In this document: positions 11,721-24,890 of the stretch, piece after piece
Layout of the letters: every line of letters begins with the position of its first letter
Numbering within the stretch: the stretch's first letter is position 1
NCBI GenBank assembly: GCA_025267735.1
Contig: CM046297.1
Span: 35,118,011 to 35,182,010, forward strand
Direction of reading: 5' to 3'
Length of the DNA stretch: 64,000 bases
Source of the DNA: Mactra quadrangularis
Taxonomy: Eukaryota; Mollusca; Bivalvia; Venerida; Mactridae
Notes under the pieces: model-generated
Told to the model about the DNA's origin: nothing
What the model saw: the letters and a program-made list of their open reading frames with translations, nothing else
Database searches by the model: none
Position numbers and translations under genes: made by a program

Positions 11721-14700
11721 GGTTAAAACAATTGTGGGACAAAAAACTGAAGCATACAATACAAATACCAAAGGCTATAATACATCATGCTATTGAGTAA
11801 GCACATAACACTTGATTCTATCTTCTTGATAAGTTCTAGTCACTCATAGAACAGTTGTTGAATGATGGATTACATTGTAAGTGATACAAACATGTGTGTC
11901 CCGGGTTTTTTGTTTGGGAAAGGAGATTGTAGGGGTGGGGTATATACAGCAACTTTGGTACCTAATATTATGTGGAAAAGAAATTGTCTTAAGATGCCTG
12001 GAAGCAGGGCTCAACACAAGGTCACACCATTGCCCCTGATGACCTATATTAGGGTGTCGGGCAACTAGTTACTGCTAGTAAACATCTTGTTCAGGCAAAT
12101 AAAACATATGGCTGGTTGTTCCTGATGGCAACATGGTTCAGAAATTTAAATGTCCAGTTCTGTGAAATAAAACCATGGTGGAAGGGGCTTGCACTCCTTC
12201 TACTTCAATCAGTGGGTTTTCCTGACCAATCCTCCTTCTATGTCTACCCATGGAGTACAAATACTTGATGATTATTGCGTTTTAAAATAACTAAATTATT
12301 GCTTATTGTGTGGAAATTCCCGGTAGGAGGGGCTTAGAACATCCTTTTATGCTGGCTCCGCCCATGGAATACCTATTTTCCTTGATGAATATTATTATGA
12401 TGTTTATGTAGAATTATGTTATTAACATGAAAATTGTTTTATATATTTAGATTATGATGTAATCAGTTTAGGATTTGTTTATGATTCAGATCTTTGTGTA
12501 TATTGACATTTGTATAAAAAATTATTAATAACCTAGCCTTGTTATTTTGTAATTGGCATTTGGTGATGTTAAGATTATTCTTGGTAAATTTGAGTATTTT
12601 TCTTACTTAATGTTCTTGAACCTTAGTGATGAACAGATTATTACTAAATAGCTGGGGCCTGTATTATCGAGCATCTTATGACCAGTTTTAGCTGTAAGGT
12701 CTTCTGTGATATTGTTAAATTATCATAAGACTGTCAATATTATGCTACCCTGAATATTTGATGAAAATCCTGCTCGTCATATGTTAGAGCATGGGTAAAT
12801 GCTTTCAGGACTAAAGTTCATGATTTGTTAGATCTGTAAATGGCTTCTTTTCTTGTACAAATGAACTTATGAAATTCCTAAACTTTAGGATTTTGAAAGC
12901 TATGAACTTTCCTGCAATGAAAAAGGGTACTTAAAGCCTTAAAATCCAAGTTATTTTAGAAAGTTGTTCCATTGCATCACCAAGGTATTCTGAAATTGTT
13001 TCCTCAATCCCTACCTGTTGGAATACACAATATGTCTAAATACTTAAATACTGGAGTCATTTATGATGACTTAGTGGAAGAAACAGAAAATATGTTGTTC
13101 TGGATAATGGTGTTTTTTTGGTTAGATCTATGGTGCTTGAAAACTGAATGATGTTGCTTTGAGTAATGTTGTTTCCTAGTTGTTGGGAATCTATGATGTT
13201 TTCAAATTAAGTTTGGAATGTTGATGTTTATTCAGTGCCTATAGGGAAAGAATTTGTGAATTGTTTAGAAAATATTCAACTTGTTTTCTTGCATTGTAAA
13301 CACTTGTTTAGTCTTTAGGTTCAAGCCTAGCTACTGGTCATTTGAAATCCTTGTTTAGTCAGTGCGTTTAAATCCAGTTATTGACCATTTTAAACTCTTG
13401 TTTGGCCTTTAGGGCCTCCTAAGATCTAGTGACAAGATATATTGCTTGCTTCTCAAATGAGCTGTCCAGACAACCACTTTCATATTGAACGTCAGAAGAC
13501 TGAGGGTATTTGAATTCTTGAGTTGACTTACACTGGATCATGGCCATTGAAAGAAACAAATTGCTTGTTGCTTGTTCAATGAGTCATTTTATAGTAGATT
13601 AAAAACTCAGCTACCTTCTATCAGTGTACATGGGATGAGCAAAACATGAAATGAAATAAAAGTTTTTGGATTAGAATGGCAACTTGTTGGCATGTATTCA
13701 AATATGTTAGTTTGTAGAAATCAGGTGAAAATTTTAGTTGCAGATTTGTATATATGTGTGTGTTTTGTATGTATGTATGTACAGGCTGTTTTGTGCTTGG
13801 AAGCCAGTTGCTGGAATTGCAGAAATTGGCTGTTGTGAGACAGGTGACTGTTTTAAATGAGTTTTGCTCTCTCTACTTGGGGAGAGACTTCAGTTGGTTG
13901 GTTGTTGGAAGAATGTTTTTGCAAACATTGCTGATTTGGGAAAACAAGACTGGAATATCTGATCTGTATGAAATCTGCATAAAAATTGTAAGCAAACATA
14001 TCAGGAACAGAAAATTTTCAATTGGAGAGAGGTGTTTTAGAAAGGAACTTCAATGTGTTATTGTTCAAAAGGCCAAAAACCTAGGTTAAGCTCAAGTTGC
14101 TGCTGAATTCAATTATAGATCTAAAGAAAACTGTGGATGACAGGTTAAGTCATGATATTTGCTAAACCCAGCAATGTGGTTGCTTACAGAGGTTTAGGTT
14201 TTTGCTTTTTGTCTGGATTGAAGGGCTCAACAATAAAGCTAGTTGTCCAACCGGGCAACTTACTTTAAAAATGAATGTCAAGCCCTGGATTGAATGTTTT
14301 TCTCTATACAGCAAGGTGGTTGCTAACACAGGTTTGAATGTACGGAAAGTTCACAGCAGCCTCTACCTTTGAAGTATGAAATGAAAGTGAATACAAGTTG
14401 GCTTTCTTTCAACAATGTAATCACTGAAAACTTTTAAAACCTGGAATTGTTGCTTAGATTATTTTACAAAATTGACTTTGTTCTTGAGAGGGTGATATGT
14501 TAGATATATATTATGTTGTTATGCAAAGTGGTATCTAGTTTTAAATTGATGCTGTTTTATGCTGCCTTATGGTTCATCATTTTCAGTAAAGTTTGGTTTT
14601 TTTCTATTGCCATTCTTTCTGCTACCTTAGTATCAATAAGCTGGGAGCAGTGGCCAATTACAGGTTCCTTCCCTTCTGAAATTTCTTGGTTAGTGTATTA

Positions 14701-15757
14701 ATTAGTTTTCTTGATTGTGAATCAAGTTCTTAAAAGTCATGTTAATCACATTTTTAGTCCTCTTTCTGATCTCCAAATGCATGCAAGCCCATTGTGATAA
14801 AGTTTCTGGTTCAAGTAAACAAGGTGAATGATTTAGAAGAGATTGGGGCTTAAGTTAACTAAGCAGTCTGTTTGGAAAGGTCTCCAAACCAATGCTTAGC
14901 TGACTATAATCAAATATATTTATTTGTTTCCTCATGTCAACTCTTGTTAGATAGTTTTCATTACTGAAAGTTTTCAGGTGTTTCTGCAAGTCTCCTTTAG
15001 TTTCTAACAAAACAATCTGCTAAAATCTTGTGATTTCAAAAATCTTAAGGGAAGCAATTTTGTTCTTTCAACCATGTATCAACCTCTATTAGCTTGTCTT
15101 ATGCTGTATCCAAAGTTTTCAAGAACATTTTTATCAGCTGGAATGAAGCATAACTCATGGTCAATTATGGTTGAGAAATTGGTAACATTATCTGTTTAAG
15201 ATATGAAATTTGGACTTTGTTGGTAGGATATAGGCTGGCTTGGACATGATGACTAGCTTTATAATTGACTTATCATAATTGTTGTAGGTCTGTGTCTTTT
15301 GTATTTTGATACATGCAATTAACCTTTAATATTAAATTTAGTGGGTCTATAAAAGTTACTGCAGTTTTTTGTTAGCATTATTTTCTGCCATTTTGAGTTT
15401 ATAATGAAAGAGCAAATAATGCTGTGCTGTAATTTCTGTGGAGGAGATTCTGTGATAATTTCAAAAGATGTCCAAGACAAACTGCCATTTCCTTAAAAAG
15501 ATGTTGTGCACAATTGTACAGCATAGGACTAATAAACATTTTTAAGTGCTGTACAATTTAACCATTGGTCTTTACACACCATAAATGACTCTTATTTCCA
15601 GTAGCAGAATTCTCTAATATTAAAACCAGACCAGGAGACTGGAACATTCCACAGGTGATGTTTATCTAATAGAATAATGAGTAGCAGACTTCTAACATTA
15701 ATATTACCTGTATGTGGCTGAGTGTGTGTTTTACTATATCATTCACCAGGAACAAAA

Positions 15758-16018
15758 CTAGCCTATCATAAATTGAAGCCAGATTTATCTCTGATTCATT
15801 GACCAATTGGTGGAAGGGCAGAAAGGGCTGGAAGTAGACGTTCAGCGACAGACATAAATGGGTTGAGAAATTAGTGAATGAGTGAACTAACCCATCATAG
15901 ATTGAAACCAGATTTATCTCTGATTCATTGACCAGTTGGTGTAAGGGCAGAAAGGGCTGGAGGTAGACGTTCAGCGACAGACATAAATGGATTGAGAAAT
16001 TAGTGAATGAGTGAATTA
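15758..16018. repeat. 129-bp tandem duplication
   Basis: Two adjacent copies, aligned at 'attgaa.ccagatttatctc' (15772 and 15901), differ at only a few positions. Both contain 'gacgttcagcgacagacata' and end 'gaatgagtgaa'. The low divergence indicates a fairly recent local duplication. Confidence 0.85.
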
Positions 16019-18726
16019 AAATTTTGACAGTTTTTGTTAGTTAACCTCCATAATCACTTAACTAAATGTCATGGTTAACAAAATTGCATGATTATACTAT
16101 AACTGTGGTGGTCTTTTGTAGATGAATTTTTCTGTATTATAAAAATTCCAGAAGGGAACCCTCAATACTCAGGTGTCTGATGCTGAAAGGACCCACCATT
16201 GTTAATAAGTCTTGCTTCTGTATTGTGTGTATGTGATTATAGTCTAAAAACAAAAATATGTATTTTTTGCTGAGTCATCACATTTCTATTTTTAGCACAA
16301 ATAATGATGACATCATCACTTTTGTGGTGGGCGGGATTTATCAGTACATTTAATCAACCATTTGTTGCCTGTAACCACTGCTGTTATGGCTTTATAACCT
16401 CACTCAGGTACACTGGGTTCATATATACAGAGACATTGATGGTTGTTGAACAGATGGGGTGAAGCTGTTTTCCTGCATCACTTTATTAACCTTGGAATAT
16501 TCCTTAGGCCACACTTAAATTATCAATGGGTTTTGGCTCACCTGAGCTTTGTTTATGTGTTGTTTTTTCTGCATTGCGCATTTCCATGCAAGAGGAGGTT
16601 GTTAAGTATTTGTTTCTGGAATGTTGTAATGTGAATTTTGTTTTATACAATTTGGGGGCTGGCTTGGTTTGTTTGGTTACCACATTTGATTGCATTGTTT
16701 CTTTGAGTAAAAATTCAATCCTTATTTTCAGTTGTGGGGAACCAGGAAGCAGACTCTTAAATGATTAATCCATTTATCTATCAAGCTAAAATATCTATAA
16801 AAAAGCTGCTATTATATGAATAACAACAGTATTTTGAACAATTTAGCAAAAGCAAAATGGGGGGGGGGAGGAAACACAAAATTCAAGGCTGACTTATTGT
16901 TTATGTTTGTTGTTGAGTACTTGGTTTCACAGAGCACTTGGTGTCCAGAGTGAATGGTGTTCAAGGGAATTCAGCATCTCTTCAGAAAGTGATCACAGTT
17001 TGTTTGACAGACAGCTTGATATACCCTCAAACAAATATTGCTAACAACAATTGCCTTACCTGTCGAATGTTGTTTTGTTATTTAATTGACAATACCAGGT
17101 GTATGGTGTTTGTTGTAATTCTCTTTGTGTGGTATAAACTCTTGGTTGTTGCTTATTTGCTTTTCGGTTTATGTTCAGCTATCAGTCTTAGAATGTTAGA
17201 ATGAAAAAGTGAATGCAAGATGTAATGTACAAAACAATCCTGTGTTAAGAAGTCAAACTAGGGAATATCCAAAGATAGGTGTTGCTTTAGACAGGTAAAT
17301 GATTAAAACGGGGGCAAACCAGTACAAAATTTGTAACTCACAGCTGACTACTAATGACAACTGACTGCTTTATACAGGATGTTGTTTATGATAGGTGGCA
17401 ATCAGTTCAAACTTTGAAACGAACAATGGATGCTTATGACAGGTGGCTGTTACAAATTTATCACAATTAAATCTAAGTTCCACAATCAGGATGAGCAATA
17501 TTGATGGTCCTAATAAGGGGACATTTTCTTCTCAAATGAAGCATTTGGGACTTATAAATCATACAAAATACATCATTTTTCAATAACCAAGGTGGTCTTA
17601 ATAGCAAAACCATATAAATTATCTATTAAAAATTGATGCATCATGATTCCTAGCTTGGCTGTAGTAGTCAATGTATTGGTTACCACAAGTGATCAGTTAC
17701 ACAGGTTTAACTGTAGATTGAGGCACAGTAATTATACCTTTAAGCATTTGATATTGGAATTAAGTTCTTGGCATTGGTTGATAAGGTTGATAAGTGCATA
17801 CAAGTTAAGTACAAAATCATGAGGGATGAAGTAGGGAATACATGTAATTGTACCAAAATGCACAAGGAAGGCTCACACTGGGTTGGAAATGTGCACGAAG
17901 AGCCCCTGCAGAGATCTGAGGGTTCTGGAAGATTTAAAACTTGGTTACAGACTTCGATAATGTAATAATTACTGTAATTGAAGCTGATATTATAAGTTTA
18001 GTAATTATTGATGGGGTGTTGAAAATGTAGTAGAGAATTATTTTAGTTTTTGGATATAATTTGAGTTTTGCTTCATAATGTTAGAATTTAATTATGGGGG
18101 AGAGAGGAAAGAGGTTGAGGGTGATGTATTCAATATATCTTGCATTTTGGATAGAATTTTTGGTTGCTAGGAATTGTTTAAGAAGATTTATTTTTAAGTT
18201 GAAAGTTTTGAGAGCTGGTGCTAAAGTTCATGATCTTTGGGACCTTAAAATTGTTGATTCTCCTATGTTTGTGAAGACTAATGAAAATGATATTCAGAAA
18301 TGTCTTGTTTTTAAACATGTTGAACTATCATTTAGGCTTATTTATTTTGTTGTAATCTTTAGCTTGACCATTTTGATTGATAAAGGCATAACTTGTTTAC
18401 ATATTTTTATTAATATGCAATTAAACCTGAGCATTATTGGTTTGACAGTAGTTCTAACATTAATGATTCCTGGGTGGCATGATTTCATAATTATCCTGAA
18501 AGATATCTCTACTAGCAAATCAACTTTAATCATATCAAATAATTATGTAATTTTACGAACACTAAAATTTTCTTTTGATCTTTCTGGAGCAGAAACCTTT
18601 TAGTACTTTTGATTACAGACGATCCATCCACTTGTCTTATGATTGGAGATTTTGATTTTTTCGGAATATCATTTTCCAATATTTATGAAAATTTTGAATA
18701 AATTAACCATGAATCTTGTATTGAGA

Positions 18727-18805
18727 ATTTTGATTGGTCGGAATCAAAGAATTTTGATTGGTTGCTATGGTTACGGAAGTGTTTTTTCCGCCATTCGACA
18801 TTCCT
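18727..18805. promoter_or_regulatory. Promoter-like motif cluster (CCAAT, X-box, ETS, YY1-like)
   Basis: Within about 80 bp there are two inverted CCAAT boxes (TGATTGG at 18731-18737 and 18755-18761), the X-box-like GTTGCTATGGTTAC (18761-18774), an ETS-type ACGGAAGT (18773-18780) and a YY1-like CCGCCATT (18788-18795). All are seen directly as matches to common consensus motifs; their clustering is the argument. There is no evidence of a transcript. Confidence 0.35.
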
Positions 18806-20734
18806 GTACGAACTGATGCCTACAATGACAGCTGCTACACTCTGTTAGGCTCTATTAATTACATACTTTATAAAATAAGATGAAAGACAAGAGGGAATGT
18901 TCCAAGATCAAAAATATTTCCATCTTTATTTCTACTATGTGGTTTTGATAGAGTTCAAATATATTTTATTTATAATTTGAAAATCAAAATGTGATTTTAG
19001 TATTATGGCTGTCAGTGTGCAAAAAAGTCTTAACTATGTATGAATAAAGAAGGATAATAGCTAGTTTTACTATAACAAAGCAATTTAATTTCTGTGTACA
19101 GTAAAAGTTGGAACTCAAATGCTCCTGACAAAATGTTCGAGCAAACCATGTGTTTGACCTATCCAATTTTGTTATTCTTGCTACCCTTTTTTACTAAGAC
19201 CATCTATTTTGATCGTCCTAATAGGTAAACTTAGCTGTACAAGCAAAATTGTGGATTCTGTTAAAGTTGTATTGAAAACACAATAATATTAAGTAGAAAA
19301 AGGGGTGAGATACTGCGAGTATTTTGTTGATGAATTTAATGGAATTTAACAGAAGTAATCTTTTCTGTATCAGAGTTAAACCAGGGGGTTGATCTGGCGC
19401 ACTGTGGTTGTCTTGGAGTTTTACTTAGTTTTATTTATTTTTTGGCATCTATAAGTCAAAGCTACATTGAACTATAGTTAATGCTAATTCCAAAACCAGT
19501 TAATGGCTGTCCAAAGAATTTTGGTGTCATGCAATGGAATCGATACTTCTTGCAGTTAAAGAAGTACATGTTTTGTTGCTGGAATTTTAATTTTCCTGTC
19601 AGTAAGGTCAAGTTCCAGAAATTCCTTGTATTATTTGTCAGAATACCTTTGCTAATTAACTGTACTGAATGAAAATATCTGCCTCCAGGTACAGGCTTGG
19701 CTCATTTCTTCAAACTTTCAGGCCAGGAGAATTAATATTAACTGCTGACATGACGTAATGGCTTGCAAGCCTTCAGAGGAGTTGGTTAGGGTTTAATTTC
19801 TGGCAAGTTATTCCCAGCCTCAAAGTTGACTATAAATGCTGTGTTCGACAATGACAGTGTTACGGGATTCCATAGATGCAAAGAACTTGGGAGGAATCTA
19901 AGCTAGGAATTGCATCAGTGTCACTGAAAAATTGTCCTGTTCTTAAATGAATATCTTTTGCAGCATATTTAGAACAAGGAAATGGTCTTGGTAACCTAAC
20001 CATTATTTTACAATGGTCTTTTCTGATCACAATGGCAAATGACAGCTTTGTCCAATCATGAGGGCAAGACTGTTTTCTGGTAAAGCCATGTTTTCACTAG
20101 TAAAAGATAAGCCAATGAATGGAAAGTTAAGTCAGGGGTGTGGGGGAATTGCCCTGTTTTTCCAGGAATTATCTAACAATTATTTTACTATGGCCTTATA
20201 ACCAGATAACCTGGAAACACCAGCCTGTTGTGTTGATACTGGACTGTTACAGTTTATACAATAAGTCTGTGTATTGGCTGGAATTGTTTTGATTAAACTT
20301 CTGTGAATTGATAAGAAACATCTGAGATGTTCTTTCTTGGTAACCTTGGCAACTGAGGTTATCTTTTGTTTGTGTTTGTAGACTGAAGCCTGAAGGTGTG
20401 TGTGCTGTGCTTTGGGGTATTGTTTGAGTGCTATTATGAGTGATTGGTTCAGTCTATGATTTATGGTTTGTAAGAATGTATTCTGAAATATGCATGATCT
20501 TGACTGAAGTGGCTTGAACAATGCATAGTGTATTGAGATTTTCTAAACACTGGGTTTCTTATAATATGAAAGTTGAATTCTTGAACTGAGGAGAGGTGGT
20601 TCTTGTAGTAGGATTTATCAATTTTACATTGATTATTCCTGACAATTTCTTCACCCTTACCATTTGTAAGCTGAGTTTTGAATCTTTCAACTTAAGTTCT
20701 ATTTCTTGGCCACGGTTGTACTGATGATCTTCTG

Positions 20735-20880
20735 GTGAGTGTGTGAGTTTAAGGAATTGTTCACTGGTACTTGTGGTAGACTAACATTATAGAAGAGTCC
20801 AGGAAATCTAGTTAGGTGAGCTAGTCACTGTAAACAATTATAAAACATAATGATGTGTAGTGTTAAATCCAAACATAAGA
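20735..20880 (+). mobile_element. SINE family D-type 3' body, decayed
   Basis: Recognised by 'gagtccaggaaatctagtta', 'ggtgagctagtcactgtaaa' and 'gtgttaaatccaaac'. The 5' part cannot be identified. Confidence 0.55.
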
Positions 20881-22196
20881 ATAACAGCAACAATAAAAAA
20901 TCTCAGACCTTCCATGCAGCCAAAAGCCAAAGAGGGATATGTTTTTAAGATTTTTAAACTTGTGTTTTATACAAAAAACCACAAAAAATTATGAAAACAA
21001 GAACCCAAGGGGTTTTCACCTTTGAAGGGACAGTGTCAAAATAAGTGACATTATAAGTGGAAGTTTTGTATCTAGAATAAGGTATGAATAAGTGCACATG
21101 TACTCTTCATATGTTTGAATCAAGGATAGTTTATGAAGTCATTTATTCATAATGTATTTTGAAACACGAGTATAATCGTCATTGTCCTGAATTAAAGCCA
21201 ACTTGGTACAATAAACTGTTGACACATTTGAAAAATATCATATTTCTATGAATGGTAAATTTTTGTTTGTTTGGAAATGTTCTTTAAAATAACTTTGTGA
21301 CAATTTTTTGTGTACTTTTAAATTTGTTATCAGCGTTTTATCAAAATACCTGATATATTCAAGGGTTGCCCACAAAACTGTAGTAAGTGCATTGTTAAAA
21401 GAGCGTAGTTACTACAGTGTGAAAGGCAACCCTCGTATTGAAAACCACAAAAACCTGCAAAAACCTGCATTTTAGTACACTTCGTAGATCATGCTTGAAT
21501 TGTACTTTAAATAAATATTTTCTTCAGTATTTCAATAGCAGACCCATTTTAGAACCCAAGGGGTCTTAAATCTACATACAATTTCCCACATATTGGCATA
21601 AAAGTCACTGAAAACAGAATTAAGTTATTTTTGTGTTCATACTCTCTGAAAGTCTTAAGTTGGACTATCCCAGAAAAGTATTTCTACATCTGCCCCTGTT
21701 TTTACGCATTTTATGTAAAATATAATTTGTGTGGATAAATATGTTATTATGGTATATGTTATTACATTTTTCATTCATAGATAATAAAGTAAACTGGCTT
21801 GAACTCCGTAGTGTAATTTTTATCATAACATATTTTGAGGTTAACGTTTACCACAAAATATAATTTAGCGTTTTTTATTCAGTTTATTCAGCCATGATTA
21901 CTCACATAGTAATTCGACCTACCTACACAAAAACGTATTTTACCCCTTACCTTCCTTCAAGGTAAATTTCTCCACCCACTTGAGTGATGGTTTCTTTTTG
22001 ATGTAGTTAGCAAAATAGACGTGTGTTGGTTAGGTGTTCAGAGTGGTGTTTCTCATACACAACTAAATGTATGAGTATTATTCACTGGATTATTTTACCT
22101 GTTGTTTTTTACTGTCAAACTTGATTATTGTGGAATTTCTCATAAGATTTACTAGCTATGAAGATAGGTCAGGGTTCATCAACCCCTAGTAAGTGC

Positions 22197-22345
22197 TCTT
22201 TTTAATTCTTTCTGATAATTTGTTCATCTTACTGGTATTTAATACCTCTTTCTGGTGATTTGTGTATCTTTTTGGAATTTAATGCCTCTTGCTGGTGATT
22301 TGTGTATCTTTCTGGAATTTAATGCCTCTTTCTGGTAATTAATGC
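22197..22345. repeat. 41-bp tandem repeat, about 3.5 units
   Basis: Units such as 'cctctttctggtgatttgtg' followed by 'tatctttctggaatttaatg' repeat about three and a half times with small differences. Confidence 0.75.
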
Positions 22346-22984
22346 TTTCTTTCATGTATTTTCAACACTTGTTGGTACTAAGTAGTTTTCTGTCTGTTAT
22401 GTATATTATAAGACTATTTGATTCTTGAATAATGTTGTTTTGTTTCAGTGCTGTTGTTATTGTCTTTTATTCCTCCCAGAGTAATTTCTCCTTCCTGGAG
22501 TTTGACTTTGAATTGTCTTTGAAATTTTGAGAATTTGCTATTAACTAATTACATTTTGTGATTTTGTCACATTTGTAGTATTTTTTTCATGAAACTTGGC
22601 CATTAGTGCTTGACCTTAATTGAACTTTATCAGTTTAAAGGTCAAACACTCATGACAGACAACATTCTATGCAAGTTGTGTTGTCAGCTTTAAGCAGCAA
22701 GAATGAGTGTATATAACATTGGTGCATCCAATTGATAGGCAGATTGACCCATGGACTATGGATTGGTGAATATCAATGGTCACTCTTTGTTCTACCACTT
22801 ATTCCAAATTAGGGCAGTTCTCTCACTGAGGGAAGTTTGGAAGTACGTGCCTGGTATTCTAGAGATTAAGTTTTTCCAGGAATGGAAGGTTTGGTGACTG
22901 ACCAAAGTAATGTGACCAAAACATATAATCAATGTATAGCCCTAATCAGTCTACTTATGCCTCAGTCCCATAAAATTGTGGCTT

Positions 22985-23275
22985 GTTACGGACCCGCACA
23001 GGCAGACAGTCGTAGGCCGTGGAAAGTCTTGCGTATCAAGATGACGGTACACACATGGTACAAAACAACATACCTGTACGGAGCCATAGTTGGAAGTTAT
23101 GCATGTTAAATCCATACTCGGCCACGATTGTGTTCACGATTTGACTTTGAAACTGATACGTGTATCCTGGGCTCATCTCACGGACCCTGGTAATAACGTA
23201 ACAGTCCGTACGGGTACGCAAGACTTCGTACGGGTCCTTGCGGAGCTTGATTGCACGGCGCCCTCACGGCTAGTT
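22985..23275 (-). other. CpG-dense island with an exon-like minus-strand frame
   Basis: This stretch carries some twenty CpGs in an intron that is otherwise CpG-poor. On the minus strand, from about 23250 down to 23074, a frame reads LRKDPYEVLRTRTDCYVITR and continues VREMSPGYTYQFQSQIVNTI, then VAEYGFNMHNFQLWLRT. It stops at a donor-like CGTACAG|GTATGT. The composition looks like protein, but I recognise no family. There is also an inverted pair AAGTCTTGCGTA (about 23024-23035) and TACGCAAGACTT (about 23215-23226), and the words CGTACGGGT recur, so it could instead be a young fold-back element. It lies 70 bases before E1 and is not part of tensin. Confidence 0.4.
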
Positions 23276-23342
23276 TTATGTTTATGGGACTGTAGCTTTA
23301 GTATGTCTCAAATCTTATGGTCTATTTTTTCTGTTTTTTCAG

Positions 23343-23564
23343 ATGTGAATGCCAATGGTCTACAAAGTACTCATTATAAACAAGGGGTCGACAATTTTCG
23401 AGTAACGCAACTGGATCATTCACAAGGTCCGGTTGACGGGAGTCTATATGCACAAGTCAGTAAGCGTAAAATAGAGTCTCAGATTATACAGAACGGTTCA
23501 ACAAAATTACAAAATGGTGGATCTTACTCGTCCAGTATAGATTCCGGTATATCTGCGTTTTCCG
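23343..23564 (+). CDS. tns: Tensin exon E1: end of C2 region and GPVDGSLYAQV signature
   Basis: This is the first exon of the tensin gene visible in the window, preceded by a good pyrimidine tract and 'tttcag'. It enters in phase 1 (first full codon GTG) and leaves in phase 1 at 23564. It encodes about 74 residues. The motif GPVDGSLYAQV followed by a basic SKRK matches the conserved GPLDGSLYAKV-KK segment that follows the C2 domain in vertebrate tensins. Further on, SSSIDSGISAFS resembles the serine-rich SSDSGNSTAS stretch of vertebrate tensins at the same place. Tensins are cytoplasmic adaptors at focal adhesions; this segment lies between the PTP-C2 module and the disordered linker. A second donor 18 nt upstream (after 23546) keeps the same phase. 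Gene identity is firm; the exact 3' end is the uncertain part. Confidence 0.87.
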
Positions 23565-24619
23565 GTATTGTACCTTCATTTGTTGCATCTTGATTTTCTT
23601 TAAAGGAACACACAGCCAAATATTTTGTGCCAGAATAATAAAAGAATATGATTTTGCCAAAATAATTTTAAAAAAAAAACAGCATTTTTTAGACGTTATG
23701 ATTTTTAACCATTCTCAAGTTTTAATTCAGAATCTTCCTTCATTCTACACCATATTCTAGTTACAGCAATAAAATGAGCTGCTCTACTTGACTGCAGTTC
23801 ATCAACATTTCTGTTTAGTCTATGGTCAAGTGGAGTTGTCCTTGTCGTTTCTAGTCAGCTCCATGTGTGGGCATTATCAAGTTTTACCCCTTTCTTAAGT
23901 TTTACCTATGTTCATGTTTTGCCTGTTTTCAAGTTTTATCCATTCACAAAATCAATGGGTAGTCTGTGGGTGCCTGTATTAAGCAAGAATAAAAAAGAAA
24001 ATATATTTCCTAACTTCCATGATATTCAAAGATTGTGACAAATTTGTATGATATTTGGCTGTGTATTCTTTTGCTGTTCTTAGCTGCCATTATTTCAAAA
24101 GTAAATTCCAGTTAATTAGCTGTGTTAATCTGGAGTGTTTTATCAAAGTTGCTTGTGATAAGGCTGGTTTTATCCTATGTCTGTTATGAATGAATGCTTG
24201 CTTAACCAACTTTGCCATAATGGAAAATGTTTAGATCACATTCTTGCACCAATTGTGTCAAGCTCAGATTAGGAAATTGCTGTATGCGGCTAAAATTGTA
24301 AAAATTAATATAATTTTGTGCAGGAGATTTGAGTTTGACTGTAAAAATGACATATAAAATAAGTGACTACTAAACTATCTTCAAAATTTTGATAAATGGC
24401 AGCTAGGAGTAGTTATCTTTTGTTGTTGTTTTCATGCTTTCTTTTACTGTAAATCTATCATTAAACTTTAATTAGTTACTTCTTATTGCTATGGGCAACT
24501 TTTTTTAACAAACAATCGGGTTGGAAATTTTGTACTAGACTTAAATAAAGTAGTCCAATAGGAAATCTGACTTTCTAAAATGCATTGACTGAAAGCTAGT
24601 TTAAAGCCCCTTACCTAGA

Positions 24620-24890
24620 GCCCAGGGCACATTGTGAACAATCGTATTTCCTACCACTGATTCTAAAATATGTTGGCAGTTGTCAGTCACTAATGAAAGT
24701 ATGGGCTTAGTAACAAGTTAAAACTTTTCTGTTGATTAAATAATATGGAGAAGTTTCCGGCCTTATGGAAGGGTAGGTGAGTACTGGTTATAGACAAGGG
24801 TCCAGGAAAGCTAGGTTAGGTGAGCTGGACCTCGTAAAATGACCTAAAATTGTGTTGACACGGCGTTAACTCCAATAAATAAATAAATAA
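24620..24890 (+). mobile_element. SINE 3' body (family A/D hybrid) with ATAA tail
   Basis: 'tcctaccactgattctaaa' and 'cagttgtcagtcactaatg' match family A. They are followed by 'gggtaggtgagtactggtta', 'gtccaggaaagctaggttag' and 'gtgagctgg', shared with the D-type bodies elsewhere, and then 'gcgttaactccaa' and an (ATAA)n tail. Confidence 0.65.

Larger units (their letters stand above)
1..23342 (+). other. 3' part of a long phase-1 intron of the tensin gene
   Basis: No plus-strand coding exon could be supported here. The stretch is AT-rich with scattered short frames that lack flanking splice signals or protein-like composition. It should be the 3' part of the intron between the last PTP-C2 exon, which lies outside the window, and exon E1. 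It contains arrays of short tandem repeats, several decayed SINEs, a small inverted-repeat element, a promoter-like motif cluster and a CpG-dense island, each listed separately. Between those items I see only simple AT-rich sequence. It ends at the acceptor tract 'ctgttttttcag' just before 23343. The absence of an exon here is a judgement by eye; a short exon could have been missed. Confidence 0.6.

Noticed and set aside
13754..14089. 111-codon plus-strand frame
   Set aside because: No similarity I can recognise, no supporting splice sites, sits in plain intron sequence.
18094..18603. 169-codon open frame on the plus strand
   Set aside because: AT-rich, low-complexity hydrophobic composition, no splice borders, no recognised motif; lengths like this occur by chance in such introns.
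20180..20521. 113-codon minus-strand frame
   Set aside because: No motif and no gene context; minus-strand genes are not otherwise supported here.
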